Below are positions 44,335 through 57,995 of a stretch of 64,000 nt of DNA, one piece after another. This DNA is from Ditylenchus dipsaci (lineage: Eukaryota; Nematoda; Chromadorea; Rhabditida; Anguinidae). The stretch covers positions 3,621,768-3,685,767 of the forward strand of contig SADC01001227.1 of assembly GCA_004194705.1 (NCBI GenBank). Direction: 5' to 3'. Every line of letters begins with the position of its first letter. Position 1 is the first letter of the stretch. Made by a program: the position numbers and the translations under genes. The notes below the pieces were generated by a model. The model was not told where the DNA came from. It saw only the letters and a program-made list of their open reading frames with translations, and made no database searches.

Positions 44335-45642
44335 GACCCGTACCAAATATAAAAATTAGTCACTAAATATTAAATATAGACTAACGTCTAAAGTCTAAAT
44401 CCTCGGAAAATTAGTCGTACCAAATATAAGAGGCTAAAGTCCACTTTTTTATTAGTAACTAAATATTTAGACTTTTGGTACCAAATATGTTCAGTCCAAA
44501 ATTTTAGTCGGCCACTTTTATTAGTGACTACTTTTCGTACCAAATACAACGACTAAATTTGGGGCTAAAGTCTAAATATTTAGTTTAGTGACTAATTTTT
44601 CCCACTGAAAAAGTGGACTGCCCTATGGCAGGCTAAATTTATTTAGTCGTAACTTTTAACTCTTTTTGACATGTTTTAGAAGTTGGTGTACTTTGTGATA
44701 TTGACATTCCTATACCAACTTTTATCGCTCTTTCGATATGTCATCACCGTTTTTCCTTCTCGCTTGAAAAATGTCGAGAAAATGGACGTTTTCAAAAAAT
44801 ACTGTTTGTATCACTTTTTGAGCCTTATATGACCCTGTATATCCTTTCCTTCAGACATAACTTACAATCGTTATGACTACTATAGCTTACAGTTTGTTAC
44901 AAATGAGTGTAGATTATATGTAGAAAGTATCTGTGAAATAACATTTTCAGAACATGGCAGAATTTATGCAGATCCAACGACAAGGTCAAAGGGATCCGTT
45001 CGCCTTTCGAAGAGTTCACCGATGAGGAGCTCATCCGTCGATATCGTTTTGATCGTCATGGGCTTAGGGTCCGTACATAGCGTTTTCTTTATTTCACACT
45101 GGTTGGACTCATTCTTTATCTTAGGTGATCTGCGAGCTTGTTGAGGAGGGATTTCCAGAGACGACATATGGTGGCACTATTCCGATCGAAATACAGGTCT
45201 GCGCAGCTTTGGCATACTTGGCTTCCAATTCTTGGTTGTGTGGTGGTTGTGAACACAGATTTGTGAGAGAATATTTTGCTTGATTGGAATGTATTGGTTG
45301 TGTTGGTTTGTTGTTGAGATAAATATAGGTGTTGATTCCATTAAAAGCTAGTGTCTGCTATATGTTTGTTATTTGGCCTTGATCATCATATTTGTGCGGC
45401 TAAATAAGTAGCGACTAAATATTAAGTGGCTAATTATTTAGTCGCTAAATATTTCGTCACCAATTTCATATTTAGTATGACTAAATAATTAGACTTTTAG
45501 CTGACTAAAGTCTAAATATTTAGCCGACTGAATAATTAGTCGGCTAAATATTTAGTCGACTAATTTATATATTTAGTACCAAAAGGCCACTTTTATTAGT
45601 GACTAAATATTTAGTGACTAATTGTCATATTTGGTACGGGTC
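44335..45642. mobile_element. PIF/Harbinger-type element, 3-bp target duplication CAG
   Basis: Ends GACCCGTACCAAATATAAAA and ATATTTGGTACGGGTC, flanked by CAG on both sides. Termini contain repeated ATTAGTCACTAAATATTTAG units. It carries a truncated Harbinger transposase, which supports the class. Inserted into the dispersed module described at 41398-41530. Confidence 0.85.
44951..45290 (+). pseudogene. Truncated PIF/Harbinger transposase (HARBI1-like)
   Basis: First exon, after acceptor ACATTTTCAG at 44950, encodes ...RSPFEEFTDEELIRRYRFDR, the N-terminal helix-turn-helix region typical of HARBI1 ('MSDEELRRRYRF'). A 55-base intron follows (AGG/GTCCGT ... TATCTTAG), and the next exon reads VICELVEEGFPETTYGGT then VCAALAYLASNSW, matching the family 'PPETQVLAALRFLATGSF' segment. 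The frame stops soon after, so the DDE catalytic domain is missing. The element must be mobilised in trans if at all. An intact start codon is not evident. Confidence 0.75.
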
Positions 45643-45828
45643 CAGGAGTAAAATCTAGGAGCTAAGTGTGTTAAAGTGAAATGTCGTGTAATGCTGTTAT
45701 AACCTTGAGAAAAGATCAAAGTTTTAAAGAGAAAAGGCAAAACCAAAGTTTTCTGCGAGTTTTTCGAGTTACATTTTTGCGAGTTCTCCGTTTTTCGACT
45801 TAACGTATCGCCAATCATGATGTCAAAC

Positions 45829-46052
45829 GGGCATGCCCGTGCGTTAAGGCGCAAACCAGCAGTTTTTTTCGAATCTTTTCGAATCCTCCCATTTCTCACT
45901 CGTTCTGCGTCAAATCTGATATAGATGACCTTATACTGCTTTAAAAACTAGACAGAAAACTTAAAAAATCTAGACGAGAACGAATGTAAAAATTTATCGA
46001 GAAAGAAAAGAACTGCTGGTTCGCGCCTTTTCTCCCCACCGGGCACGATAAT
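45829..46052. mobile_element. GGGCATGCCC-ended MITE (copy 2)
   Basis: Ends CGGGCATGCCCGTGCG and GGGCACGATAATGCCCC. Body colinear with 35851-36078 (CTGCGTCAAATCTGATATA; AACGAATGTAAAAA). Confidence 0.65.
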
Positions 46053-46850
46053 GCCCCTTTAACTTCACTAATTTTTTCTGTTCATCTTTGGTTGTTGGTA
46101 GATGATTTCAATAAAGAATGTACTTTACTGTGTTATTTTACGGTGAAACTATCAATACTAGCGATTTTCTTCATTTTCTCGCAAAATCGCGATTTTCTCG
46201 CAATCGCAAATTATTAAAAAAATCACATCGCAATCTAGCACGCACCTCCAACGTCCCCTACACTACTCAGAAGTGACGTTTTCGAGAAGTGTCTGAAAAA
46301 CATAAGGATATCATCATCATATATCATCTATCTAATCCCACCGACCAGCATATTTTTGTAATTTCGACCCAAATCCGGAACTATACGTTAACTGATTTCA
46401 AAAAAAAACGATCAAAATTTACCAGCTAAGAGTCTATGAAGACAACAGTATAGAAAGTTTTATCCCAGATTCACTCAAACACTTGACGAGGATAGTATAG
46501 CCGTGCCTCCAAAGCTAGATCATTCTTGTAGCATTGATAATGTCTATTTTTATATTTAATAAAACCTAACCTAAGAGACCAAAATTTTAGTCAGGCGAGA
46601 ATGCATAAAGATAGAACACAACCATGATTTGCACAAAGTTCTTTATTAGACAATCTCTTTTCAATATTTTCATAAGCACATTACAAGGGAATCGAGTTCA
46701 AGGGAATTATCATCTTTGACGCCATAACAGCTGACCACATTTAAGTCTTAGCATATCTATACTTGACTGATTACATAGAAAGCAACAACAATAAGAAGAA
46801 GACGAAAGAATAGATTTACACACACAACATAGGAAGTTGAATCTTGCTGC

Positions 46851-50233
<3,383 letters not shown>

Positions 50234-50556
50234 ATCTGTGCACTGATGGCTGCTGAAACCCAGAAATATTGAATAAGTAAAGTTTGGTTAACCAGATACT
50301 ATGATATACAACAACAGTAAAAAAGATTTGAGATTAAAAAATAAAAGTTCAATTAAAACCCCAAATTCACGATCGACAAAGGAGGTGGAGTGAACAATTC
50401 CATTCGCACAGTCAAAAAACAATGAATCGATCTTTCGCTTTTCAGCCACTTTTTTATACGGTTGCTCCGCTCAGGCATAGTGTGTTGGAAACCGCTAAAA
50501 ATAACCAATTCAAAAAGCAATAATCAAAAAGCAATAAATACATTTGTGTTTTATTA

Positions 50557-50713
50557 CAGTCAACATTCTCTAAGATGTACGCCCGCTATAATGGCATTCC
50601 CCACATAGTGGCCAGCAAAATTTAATGACTTGGCTAGTCACAGAAAGATTCTTTGTAAGGGATCCTCCGCCATAGTGGTCGGTTGGATCGGTCACTATAG
50701 AAAGTGTCGACTG
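50557..50713. mobile_element. pogo/Tigger-like TA-flanked MITE (CAGTCAACATTCTC)
   Basis: Ends CAGTCAACATTCTCTAAGAT and AGAAAGTGTCGACTG, TA on both sides. Interior has CCACATAGTGGCC and CATAGTGGTCGGTTGGATC. Located 320 bases upstream of the V-ATPase d start. Confidence 0.65.
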
Positions 50714-51359
50714 TATAGAACTTCAACAGCAAAAAAATCATGAGCAGTATTTGGTCGGGTTTTATTAAAAACTTTTTAATCAATTCTTTTGGGCTGTATT
50801 GTTTTTCGGCATTATTTTTTTCAAAAAGCGCCATTTTCAAAAATGTCCGTTTTCGTCATTTCCCGTTTTCGTCATTAGCCGTTTTCGGCATTCGTCGTTT
50901 TCAGGAGCTTTTTTCAAAATATTTCGTTTTCGTCAAGATGAGTTTGGGAAATTGATTTTTTGAAGAAATGAGTTTGGAAATTTTAGTTTTTTGGAGAAAT
51001 GAGTTTCGGATAATTTGGTTTCGGAGGCATCTGAGTTTGCACACTCTTTCTTGGAAAGCTTCGTTGTAGGTCAGTTTTGTGCTTGTTCTTCGCTCATGTA
51101 TATGTAAATAGAAATCATCGAAGACTCCAATTTTTTCACCTATCCTCTCTCCAGGTCTACATAACCACCCTACTGGTGCTTATACCCACTATACTGATAT
51201 ACCCACCTACCATACAGGCCTACCTACCCACCCATAGATTGATATCTATTTACCTACAAGGAGCCACCTGAGTAGTTGGAGTTGGTGTGATTTTTTTGGC
51301 CATATCAACTTGTGTTTTGTATGAGTTTTAAGTATGATAGCTAGATTTTTTTTAAATTT

Positions 51360-52480
51360 TTTGAAGATTTTTGGGACATCCAGGGGATATCCACCTGATT
51401 CTAGCTACCCATCCCGGGTTTCTGCATTGAGGTAGGTGAAATCGAAATTTCGGTCTTAACAAATCCGATTTCTGATGCCATTTAAAGTTGGAAATAGTGG
51501 GTTATTAAAGATTATACCTAAATTTTGCGGGAATTTGAATTTATGTCTGAACCAACTAAACCAAGTGGTCATCCACCTGGATAAATTTTTTTTTGCGTTT
51601 TTCATGTTTCAAAACCTGTTTCCTAGACTAATTCAAGCATGCTAAGATGGTTTGACAGTGGTAAAATGCCGTTTTATCTAGTATTTTTTGAGTTTTGGAA
51701 GATAATTGATTTTCCCAAAATCAATTATTGCCCAAAACTCAAAAAATACCTGAGAAAACGGCATTTTACCTCTATCAAACCATAATCCAGAAAACAAGTT
51801 TCGGAACATGAAAAACGTAAAATTTTTTTTGATCCAAGTGGACGACCACTTGGTTTAGTTGGTTCAGACTAAAATTTGAATTCCCGCAAAATTTCTCAAA
51901 TGCGTGAATTTGGAAAGTGTGGATCAATCCGGTGTGGATAAATTCGGTGTAGATCAATTTGTGTGTGTCAACTCGGTGTGGATCAATTCGGTGCTGCCCT
52001 TAATTTATCAGACCAGCCAAGTGGATATCTACCTATCCCAGGGTACCCACCCACATTTTTCTGATTCGGGTGGCGGAAATATCAATTTCAGTCCTAATTA
52101 AACCGATTCCCTACACGATTTAACGTCGTAATAAGTGGTTTGTTTTTGATATTGACCAAATTTTTATTTTTCAGGCCAGCCAGGTGGATATCCACTGGCC
52201 AGGTGGTACCTACCCCAGGTTTTGGGATTTGGGTGGGTGAAAATGAAATTTTGGTCCTGTCAAACAGGATTCGCCACGCAATTTCGAGTATGAAAGGATG
52301 GTTTGTTTTTGAATTTTAAAAATTTTCATTTTTTTCAGGCCAGCCATGCAGATATCCACCTGACCATAGGGTACCCAAACCACGGTTCAGGGTTTGGTTA
52401 AGTAAAATCGAAATTTTGGTCATATTAAACCTGGTTCACCACAGGATTTTGAATCAGAAAAGGTGCTTTGTTTTGATTTC
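51360..52480. repeat. Tandem repeat, about 164-bp period
   Basis: Units begin near 52011, 52175 and 52339 with GCCAGCCAGGTGGATATCCA, followed by GGGTACCCACCCAC-like sequence and GAAATTTTGGTC. A diverged unit lies near 51370, before the MITE insertion. The two internal junctions are preceded by TTTTTCAGG, resembling a splice acceptor. Non-coding. Confidence 0.7.
51516..51900. mobile_element. Palindromic MITE (GGTTTGACAGTGGTAAAA family, copy 2)
   Basis: Near-perfect inverted repeat centred near 51707. Ends TGCGGGAATTTGAATTTATG and its near-inverse, then TCTGAACCAACTAAACCAAG and exact inverse, then the AAGTGGTCAT/ACGACCACTT and GGTTTGACAGTGGTAAAAT segments shared with 7065-7395. Inserted in the 164-bp tandem repeat. 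Confidence 0.75.
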
Positions 52481-52855
52481 AGCGTGACATCTAAAAAGAT
52501 ATCCTAAAAAGAGACTGCGACAGAGGTCCCCGATATTAGCAAATTTTCAAACAAATTTTTTCGAAAAAGAAAAATTTCCAATCTATTTTTTTCGAGAGCA
52601 GAAAAATTCCAAAAAAATATTATCGTAAACTGAAAAACTCCAAAAATTTTTTCCCAAAACGGTAAAAGACGAACTTATATCACTGAAAGCGCTAATAACG
52701 AAAACGGGAAATGACGAAAACGGACATTTTTGAAACTGGCGCTTTTTGAAAAAAATAATCCGAAAAACAATACAGCCATTCTTTTGGTAGGGTAAGCCTT
52801 TTGGCCATCTATGAAAAATTAAAACAGCAAAAGAAAAAGTTAAATTTCACTAATG

Positions 52856-53112
52856 CGTGGAATGGGCGAGTACTCGAAATTTTCGAGTACTCGACTCGAT
52901 ATGATATTCGAAAGTCACACACTAAAGAAAAATGTGTTCCACGAGCACATTTTCGATTATTCAATTCTATAATTCAAACTCAAAATTTTTGAGTACTTGA
53001 CTCGGTATTCGAAACTCGAAATTTTCGATTACTCGACTCCATAGTATCGATTCGATACTCGAAAAATTTCGAATATTACTCGCTTTCGAGTACTGGACTT
53101 GCCCACTCTACT
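52856..53112. mobile_element. TCGAGTACTCG-rich hAT-like MITE
   Basis: Inverted GGGCGAGTACTCGAAATTTT and ...TTCGAGTACTGGACTTGCCC. Internal units TCGAGTACTCGACTCG recur in both orientations. Flanking octamers CACTAATG and TACTAATG differ at one base, consistent with an eroded 8-bp duplication. Confidence 0.6.
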
Positions 53113-53553
53113 AATGTGGTCTCTGCACCGAAAAGGAACATTGATTGAGATCTCGAAAAAAGAAGATCTTTAATGAGTTTGATCTGAATCCATCACTAGA
53201 TTTAGGCCGTCATTCGGATTGCAATCTCCACATGTATTTACTAACAAACACCAAACTTCCGAAGTTAGTTTTTCGAAATTTTTATTCAAAATTGGGGAGG
53301 AGTTGTGTTGGAGGAGGAACTTGAATAGCAGAATCACAAAGAAGAATCACACTTAATAGTAATCACAAATACTTTATTCAAATATCTTGCTTTATGGACT
53401 TCTTCATATCATCAACAAAAATATACACCAGGAAGACAAGATGATGATGTTACTTTCCAATTATTTGTCTCTGTCGCTCAAGTCCTATATTCTTTGCCTT
53501 TCTTCCTATAAATCATAACATTAAACGCTCTTACAACTACAATAATAAAGTTG

Positions 53554-53754
53554 TCACCCCACATTAGCATATGCTTCACTACCAAACTCACGGACCAGGT
53601 TGCAAAAGGCAGGCGCCTCCTCTTGCTGACACTGCTTGTTGGACCAGCAGCCAGCTGAACACACGAGCAGAACACATCATCACACTCTTTTGCCCTCCAG
53701 CCCTCTGCTCATCATAGCACTTGTCATGGGCTACACAGCAATTGTTGAACGGGT
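53554..53754 (-). CDS. Secreted phospholipase-A2-like protein, last exon
   Basis: After acceptor TTAATTATAG the frame reads FNNCCVAHDKCYDEQRAGG, containing the CC-x-x-H-D-x-C-Y active-site motif of secreted phospholipase A2 (His-Asp pair with paired cysteines). A further frame gives CDDVFCSCV and a third ends APAFCNLVREFGSEAYANVG and stop at 53554. The two frame changes (near 53695 and 53640) each fit one missing base. The domain arrangement with a Cys-rich tail resembles small nematode PLA2-like secreted proteins. The calcium-loop exon is not found upstream: the intron is filled by the composite element from 53775. A TTTATT (AATAAA on the minus strand) lies about 175 bases beyond the stop. 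Enzymatic activity cannot be judged from this exon alone. Confidence 0.75.
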
Positions 53755-54039
53755 CTATAATTAAGGTTAATCATTTTTTCTGTGACAAATTTACTTTTTT
53801 TGTAGCAAAAATGTTTTTTTGTGGCAATTTTTTTCTGTAGCTAGTTTACTTTTTTTGGTGAAAGGACAACTGCCGACCATTCTAACTGCCGACCCCCAAC
53901 TGCCGACCATCCCAACTGCCGACCCCCAACTGCCGACCATCCCAACTGCCGACCCCAACTGCCGACCATCCCAACTGCGACCCCAACTGCGATCATTCAA
54001 CTGCCGACCCCAACTGCCGACCAATTATCAAAGTCTGAC

Positions 54040-54266
54040 CAAAAGACAATGTTTTCAGTGGTAGAAAGGACTGAAAAAAGATTAATGTACAGAATCGGTT
54101 TTTGTAACAAGTTAATCCGAACTGAAGCGGTTTGTGGATACTTTGTGGGAACATTCATGTACTCATCGCCTAGGTCACAGGTTCGAATCCCACTGGGTGC
54201 ACACCATATTTTTAAACCTTTTTCCATATCTTATTTACAAGTTTAGTGTCAAAATGATCCTCAGGC
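54040..54266 (+). repeat. tRNA-derived SINE (copy 2)
   Basis: CATCGCCTAGGTCACAGGTT then GAATCCCACTGGGTGCA includes a perfect B box (GGTTCGAATCC), followed by T-rich sequence and ATTTACAAGTTTAGTGTCAA as in 3772-3862. The 5' limit and A box are not clear. Confidence 0.6.
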
Positions 54267-54540
54267 TAGAGATGGCAAATGGCCTATTTCGGGACGGGAC
54301 ACCGGGACGGGACAAGGCCTAAAAACCCTTCGGGACGGGACGGAACGGGACGTCCGACCCATTAATAAGGGAAAAATAAAGGAAAAATGAAGGAAAAATC
54401 GGAAAATCATTCCGGGACGGGACATCGGGACGGGACACACTAGAATTTTTTTCCGGGACGGACACCGGGACGGGACAAGCCCTAAAATCTCTTCGGGACG
54501 GAACGGGACGGGATTACCGTCCCGTCCGAGGCCATCTCTA
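54267..54540. mobile_element. hAT-like element with CGGGACGGGAC arrays, TSD CCTCAGGC
   Basis: 274 bp, ends TAGAGATGGCAAATGGCC and GAGGCCATCTCTA, with perfect 8-bp direct repeats CCTCAGGC. Almost the whole element consists of TTCGGGACGGGACACCGGGA-like units. Inserted into the tail of the SINE. A relative is in the V-ATPase intron stack (48010-48465). Confidence 0.92.
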
Positions 54541-55354
54541 CCTCAGGCTATTATTAATTTAAGAAGATCATTAACGCAGGGTTAAACAGCTACTGCAGTT
54601 GAGTTGCACGTCAAAGAGTGCTTTTTCTCTAGAATCCATGATTTTGAATTTTTCTTTGATTGGTCTGATTGATATTTGCTGAAATTTTTCTCTGCAAAGC
54701 ACATTTCTATAGGCTCTTTCGGAATATCCTACAGAGAAAAGGTATACTTGAGTTAGCATAAAAGTTAAAAAAAACATCGAACGATGTGCAACTCCATGCC
54801 ATCCTACCTTCAAAAATACTCATTTTTGCTTTATTAAACTGTCGAAGTATACTTCTTTTTTTAAGTAATTTTTCTGTGAAAATATTTGTATCAGATTTCT
54901 TATGAAATTCTGACTCTGGAACGTCACTAACCAGGGATCCCATATCTACTTATTTATAAGAATTCTACTTATTTCGGCCCCCCGAATCTTAGTTTTTTTT
55001 TGATTTATTTAAAATTATTCGAGAGCTACTGATTTTTTTGTACCGAAATCTTAGTTTTTTGGAAAAATATGCTCCTTTAAACGAAAAATCTTAGTTTTTG
55101 AAAAAATCTACAAATTAAAAAAAAAAAATATAGGATCCCTGCACTAACCCCTTTTTTAGAAGTCATTAAAATACATAAAAAGTCAATAAAAGGATAGGAA
55201 GACAGAAGGTTAACTTAGTTTTGTTAACTGTGGTATATCACGCAAACTAAGTTTGCGTACGAATGCAAAGTTTTATAAATTTTGTAACTTAGGCGAAACC
55301 TTAGGCGCAGGGTGGGCCAGTGCCCTCTAAGAGAACTCAAACGCTCAAACATTA

Positions 55355-55785
55355 AAAAGCTACTTAGGTTTGAAAAAGTGGCTTCCATGGCGCAGTGCGT
55401 AAGGGCTACCAGACAATTTCTAATATTTTTAGAATTTGTCGCGCGACATTTTCTAATATTTTTCGGTAAATTCGGGACAAAACAACCGAATTTACCGAAA
55501 AATATTAGAAAATGTCGCGCGACAAATTCTAAAAATATTAGAAATTGTCTGGTAGCCGTGCGTAAGTGCTCGCGTTTTTTGACCCAAAATGGTGTTTTTT
55601 GGTGTTGCAGGTTCAAACCCACGTAGGGGTACACTATTTTTTGGCTTTTTTGGGCAATTTAGAAACAATACACTTTTTTGACGCCAGATTCGGGATCAAC
55701 GACCCAAATACCTCTAAACTGGCCAAACAAGCCAAAAAAAATAGTTTGCCCCTACGTGGGTTTGAACCTGCAACACCAAAACAAT
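55355..55785. mobile_element. Palindromic element with tRNA-like core (copy 3)
   Basis: AAAGCTACTTAGGTTTGAAA, then CCATGGCGCAGTGCGTAAG (interrupted by the MULE-like 55404-55557), then GGTTCAAACCCACGTAGGGG (B-box-like). The inverse strand repeats CCTACGTGGGTTTGAACC at 55758-55778. The right end is truncated near 55785. Confidence 0.6.
55404..55557. mobile_element. MULE-like perfect hairpin, TSD GTGCGTAAG
   Basis: 154-bp palindrome, ends GGCTACCAGACAATTTCTAA and exact inverse, with a perfect 9-bp direct repeat GTGCGTAAG, inserted into the A-box-like region of the tRNA-like core. The almost perfect arms imply a recent insertion or gene conversion between arms. Confidence 0.92.
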
Positions 55786-55840
55786 AAAAACACCGAGAAT
55801 ACTCATTTTTACGATTTGGGGGATAAATGAATGATTTGGA

Positions 55841-55975
55841 TAGAGACAGAAAGTGGGGACCAAGCAAGATTCCAAGACAAGATTTTCAGCTGAAATTTTG
55901 ACCAAGACCAAGAGCAAGATTTTGAGAACGGCCAGTCAAGATCTTGGCCAAGATCTTGTCTTGTTTCTGTCTCTA
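55841..55975. mobile_element. hAT-like MITE, TSD GATTTGGA
   Basis: 135 bp, ends TAGAGACAGAAAGTGGGG and TTGTTTCTGTCTCTA, perfect 8-bp direct repeats GATTTGGA. Interior repeats of CCAAGANCAAGATTTTGA. Ends resemble those of 54267-54540. Confidence 0.88.
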
Positions 55976-56788
55976 GATTTGGAGGGGTAAAAGAATAATT
56001 TGGAGGGGGGAAGTACTTACAGCCGTCGTTTAAGTTACTTTGTGCCCGTTTTCGGATTCTCACCTTCTTTGAATTTTCGTTTGTCTTGCAGTTCGTAATA
56101 CATTGCGCACATTTTCCGGGTCTGGACATAAATTTGGGTACTTTTTACTAAAGTAAAAAAGTGAAAATCGTTGGGAGGGGAGGAGGGTATTCGCTACTAG
56201 CGTCGAAATTTATAATATTTCAAAGAAAACTTGACTATGTTTTACTAAAAAAAAGCAAACGCTAATTTTGAAGCCGCTTATTAAAAAAAGAAGATCGGGA
56301 ACCTGCCCTTTGCCCAAAGAAATATTTGACATATTTGATTTTTTGACCTAAAAGGATATGCCAGCGTCAGTTAAAGAAATGTATAAAACCTTACATTTTT
56401 ACACAAACCCCACGCAGCATCGAAAAAGGTATAGTACCTTTTGAGCATTTGCCTTTCCTCACCCAAAAAGAAACCCTTCTTTTGACAGAACGGTCGGCAG
56501 TTGGGGGTCGGCAGTTGGGATGGTCGGCAGTTGACCCTTGTTCCTTTTTTTTGTGGCAAATTTTTTTGTAGCAAAAATTCCTTTTTTGTGGCAAATTTTT
56601 TTTTGTGGCAAATTTATTTTTTCTGTAGCGAATTAACTATTTTTGTAGCAAATCCGATTTCCGTCTGTAGCACTTGTACTTGAGTTAGTGTGCTTATTTA
56701 TTTCTAAAAATTTCAGAAACATATAATATATCTGTTGATACGCTTGATCCGCATACGTTTTCAGTATTTTTAGACTGAAAATCGATTT

Positions 56789-57022
56789 TCAAGAAAAGTG
56801 AACTGAGAATTTCGGTTTGGTCCAGCACCGAAAATTGCAAATTCCTGAAAGATCATAGGCATTTGGCAGAAGATTCCACTTGTACCCGGCTATGTCGGCC
56901 AACACTCTTTTCCTTACAAGAAAAAGCCCGTAAAGATCCGAAAATGTACGGACCGAAGTATTGCCATTTCCAAAGTGGTGGAGCATAATGTGGCTAAGGT
57001 TGAAAGAATTATCATCATGCAT
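56789..57022 (-). pseudogene. Possible mariner-type transposase N-terminal fragment
   Basis: 77-codon ORF reading FNLSHIMLHHFGNGNTSVRT then FSDLYG. This follows the mariner N-terminal helix-turn-helix pattern (L-x-H-hydrophobic-L-L-x-x-F-x-x-G-N...YG). Later residues do not align well and no catalytic part is present. It lies inside the inner inverted repeat 56540-57442. Could instead be a chance ORF. Confidence 0.35.
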
Positions 57023-57442
57023 TGTATTGATGGTAAATTAGGTAAGCTTGCGCAATTTCATTACTGATCCATCAGAAGTTGTTGAGTAATGAAGCAGCGG
57101 AGAGTGTGCCAGGTGTGTGTGCTAGATTAGACCTAGAGCCCAGCAGCTTTACCAACAATTAATCCACCTGTCTTTCATGAAGTTAAAGTCTTTCATAGAT
57201 TCAGAATACAAGTTTTGAGAATTTAGGCTGAATAAATATGCACACTACCTCAAGTATATGTGCTACGGACTAAAATCGGATTTGCTAAAAAAAAGAGTAA
57301 ATTTTCTACAGAAAAAAAGTAATTTGCTACAAAATAATTTGCAACAAAAAAAGTAAATTTGCTACAAAATAAATTTGCAACAAAAAAGTAAATTAGCTAC
57401 GAAGAAAATTTGCCACAAAATACATTTTTGTTACAAAAAAAA

Positions 57443-57959
57443 GGACGATACGGAAAAATACCTGCGTTTGGGGAAAAGTGCCCACGTTATGTGAAAATAT
57501 GCCCGCGTTTTGTGAAAATGTGCCCGCTTTTTCGAAAAAGTGCCCGTTTTTTTTCGAGAATGTGCCGTTTTTTTGAAAAAGTGCCCGCTTTTTTGAAAAA
57601 GTGCCATCTTTGTGAAAAACTGTCCGCTTTTTGTGAAAAAGTGCCCGCTTTTGTGAAAAAATGCCCGCCTCTGGATTAACCTGTTATATTCATTATGCTT
57701 TATATGAGCGTAATTCATGAAGCTGAAACTGCAGTAATTTGAAGTAAATGAATAGTCTATTATACAGTTGCCAAAAATGCAGACTTAGTCCTTGTTGTAG
57801 AGCGGTTTCACAAAAAGCGGGAACATTTTCACAAAACGCGGGCATATTTCACAAAAAGCGAGGACTTTTTCCCTTTTTGACTAGAACGAAAAACGCGGGC
57901 ATTTTTTCACATAACGCGGGCGCTTTTTCCCCAAACGCGGGCATTTTTCCGTTTTGTCC
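57443..57959. mobile_element. MULE-like element with TGCCCGCGTTTTGTGAAAA arrays
   Basis: Ends GGACGATACGGAAAAATACC and ...TTTTTCCGTTTTGTCC, each followed by eight to nine A residues that probably are the target duplication. Both arms are arrays of about 20-bp units (GTGCCCGCTTTTTGTGAAAA). Inserted in the A-run of the TTTGCTACAAAA array of the composite element. Confidence 0.7.
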
Positions 57960-57995
57960 AAAAAAAAAGTAAATTTGCCACAGAAAAAATTATTA

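Larger units (their letters stand above)
50792..52777. mobile_element. MULE-like element (2.0 kb), TSD ATTCTTTTG
   Basis: Ends GGCTGTATTGTTTTTCGGC and CGAAAAACAATACAGCC, flanked by a perfect 9-bp direct repeat ATTCTTTTG. Termini contain repeated GTTTTCGTCATTTCCC / TTTCGGCATT units. The interior holds a tandem repeat with a period of about 164 bp (51360-52480) and a palindromic MITE (51516-51900). No transposase. Confidence 0.85.
53775..57442. mobile_element. Composite element with TTTTTGTAGCAAA and CAACTGCCGACC arrays
   Basis: Left outer array of TTTTTTTGTAGCAAAAATG units (53775-53865) and inner array of CAACTGCCGACCATCC units (53872-54028). Opposite, GGTCGGCAGTTGGGATGGTC at 56490-56532 and TTTGCTACAAAATAAATTTG units at 57285-57442, both inverted. 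An extra directly oriented TTTTTGTGGCAAA block (56540-56655) pairs with the right array to delimit a possible inner element 56540-57442. Guests: SINE 54040-54266, hAT 54267-54540, tRNA-like palindrome 55355-55785, hAT 55841-55975. Target duplication not resolved. Confidence 0.55.
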
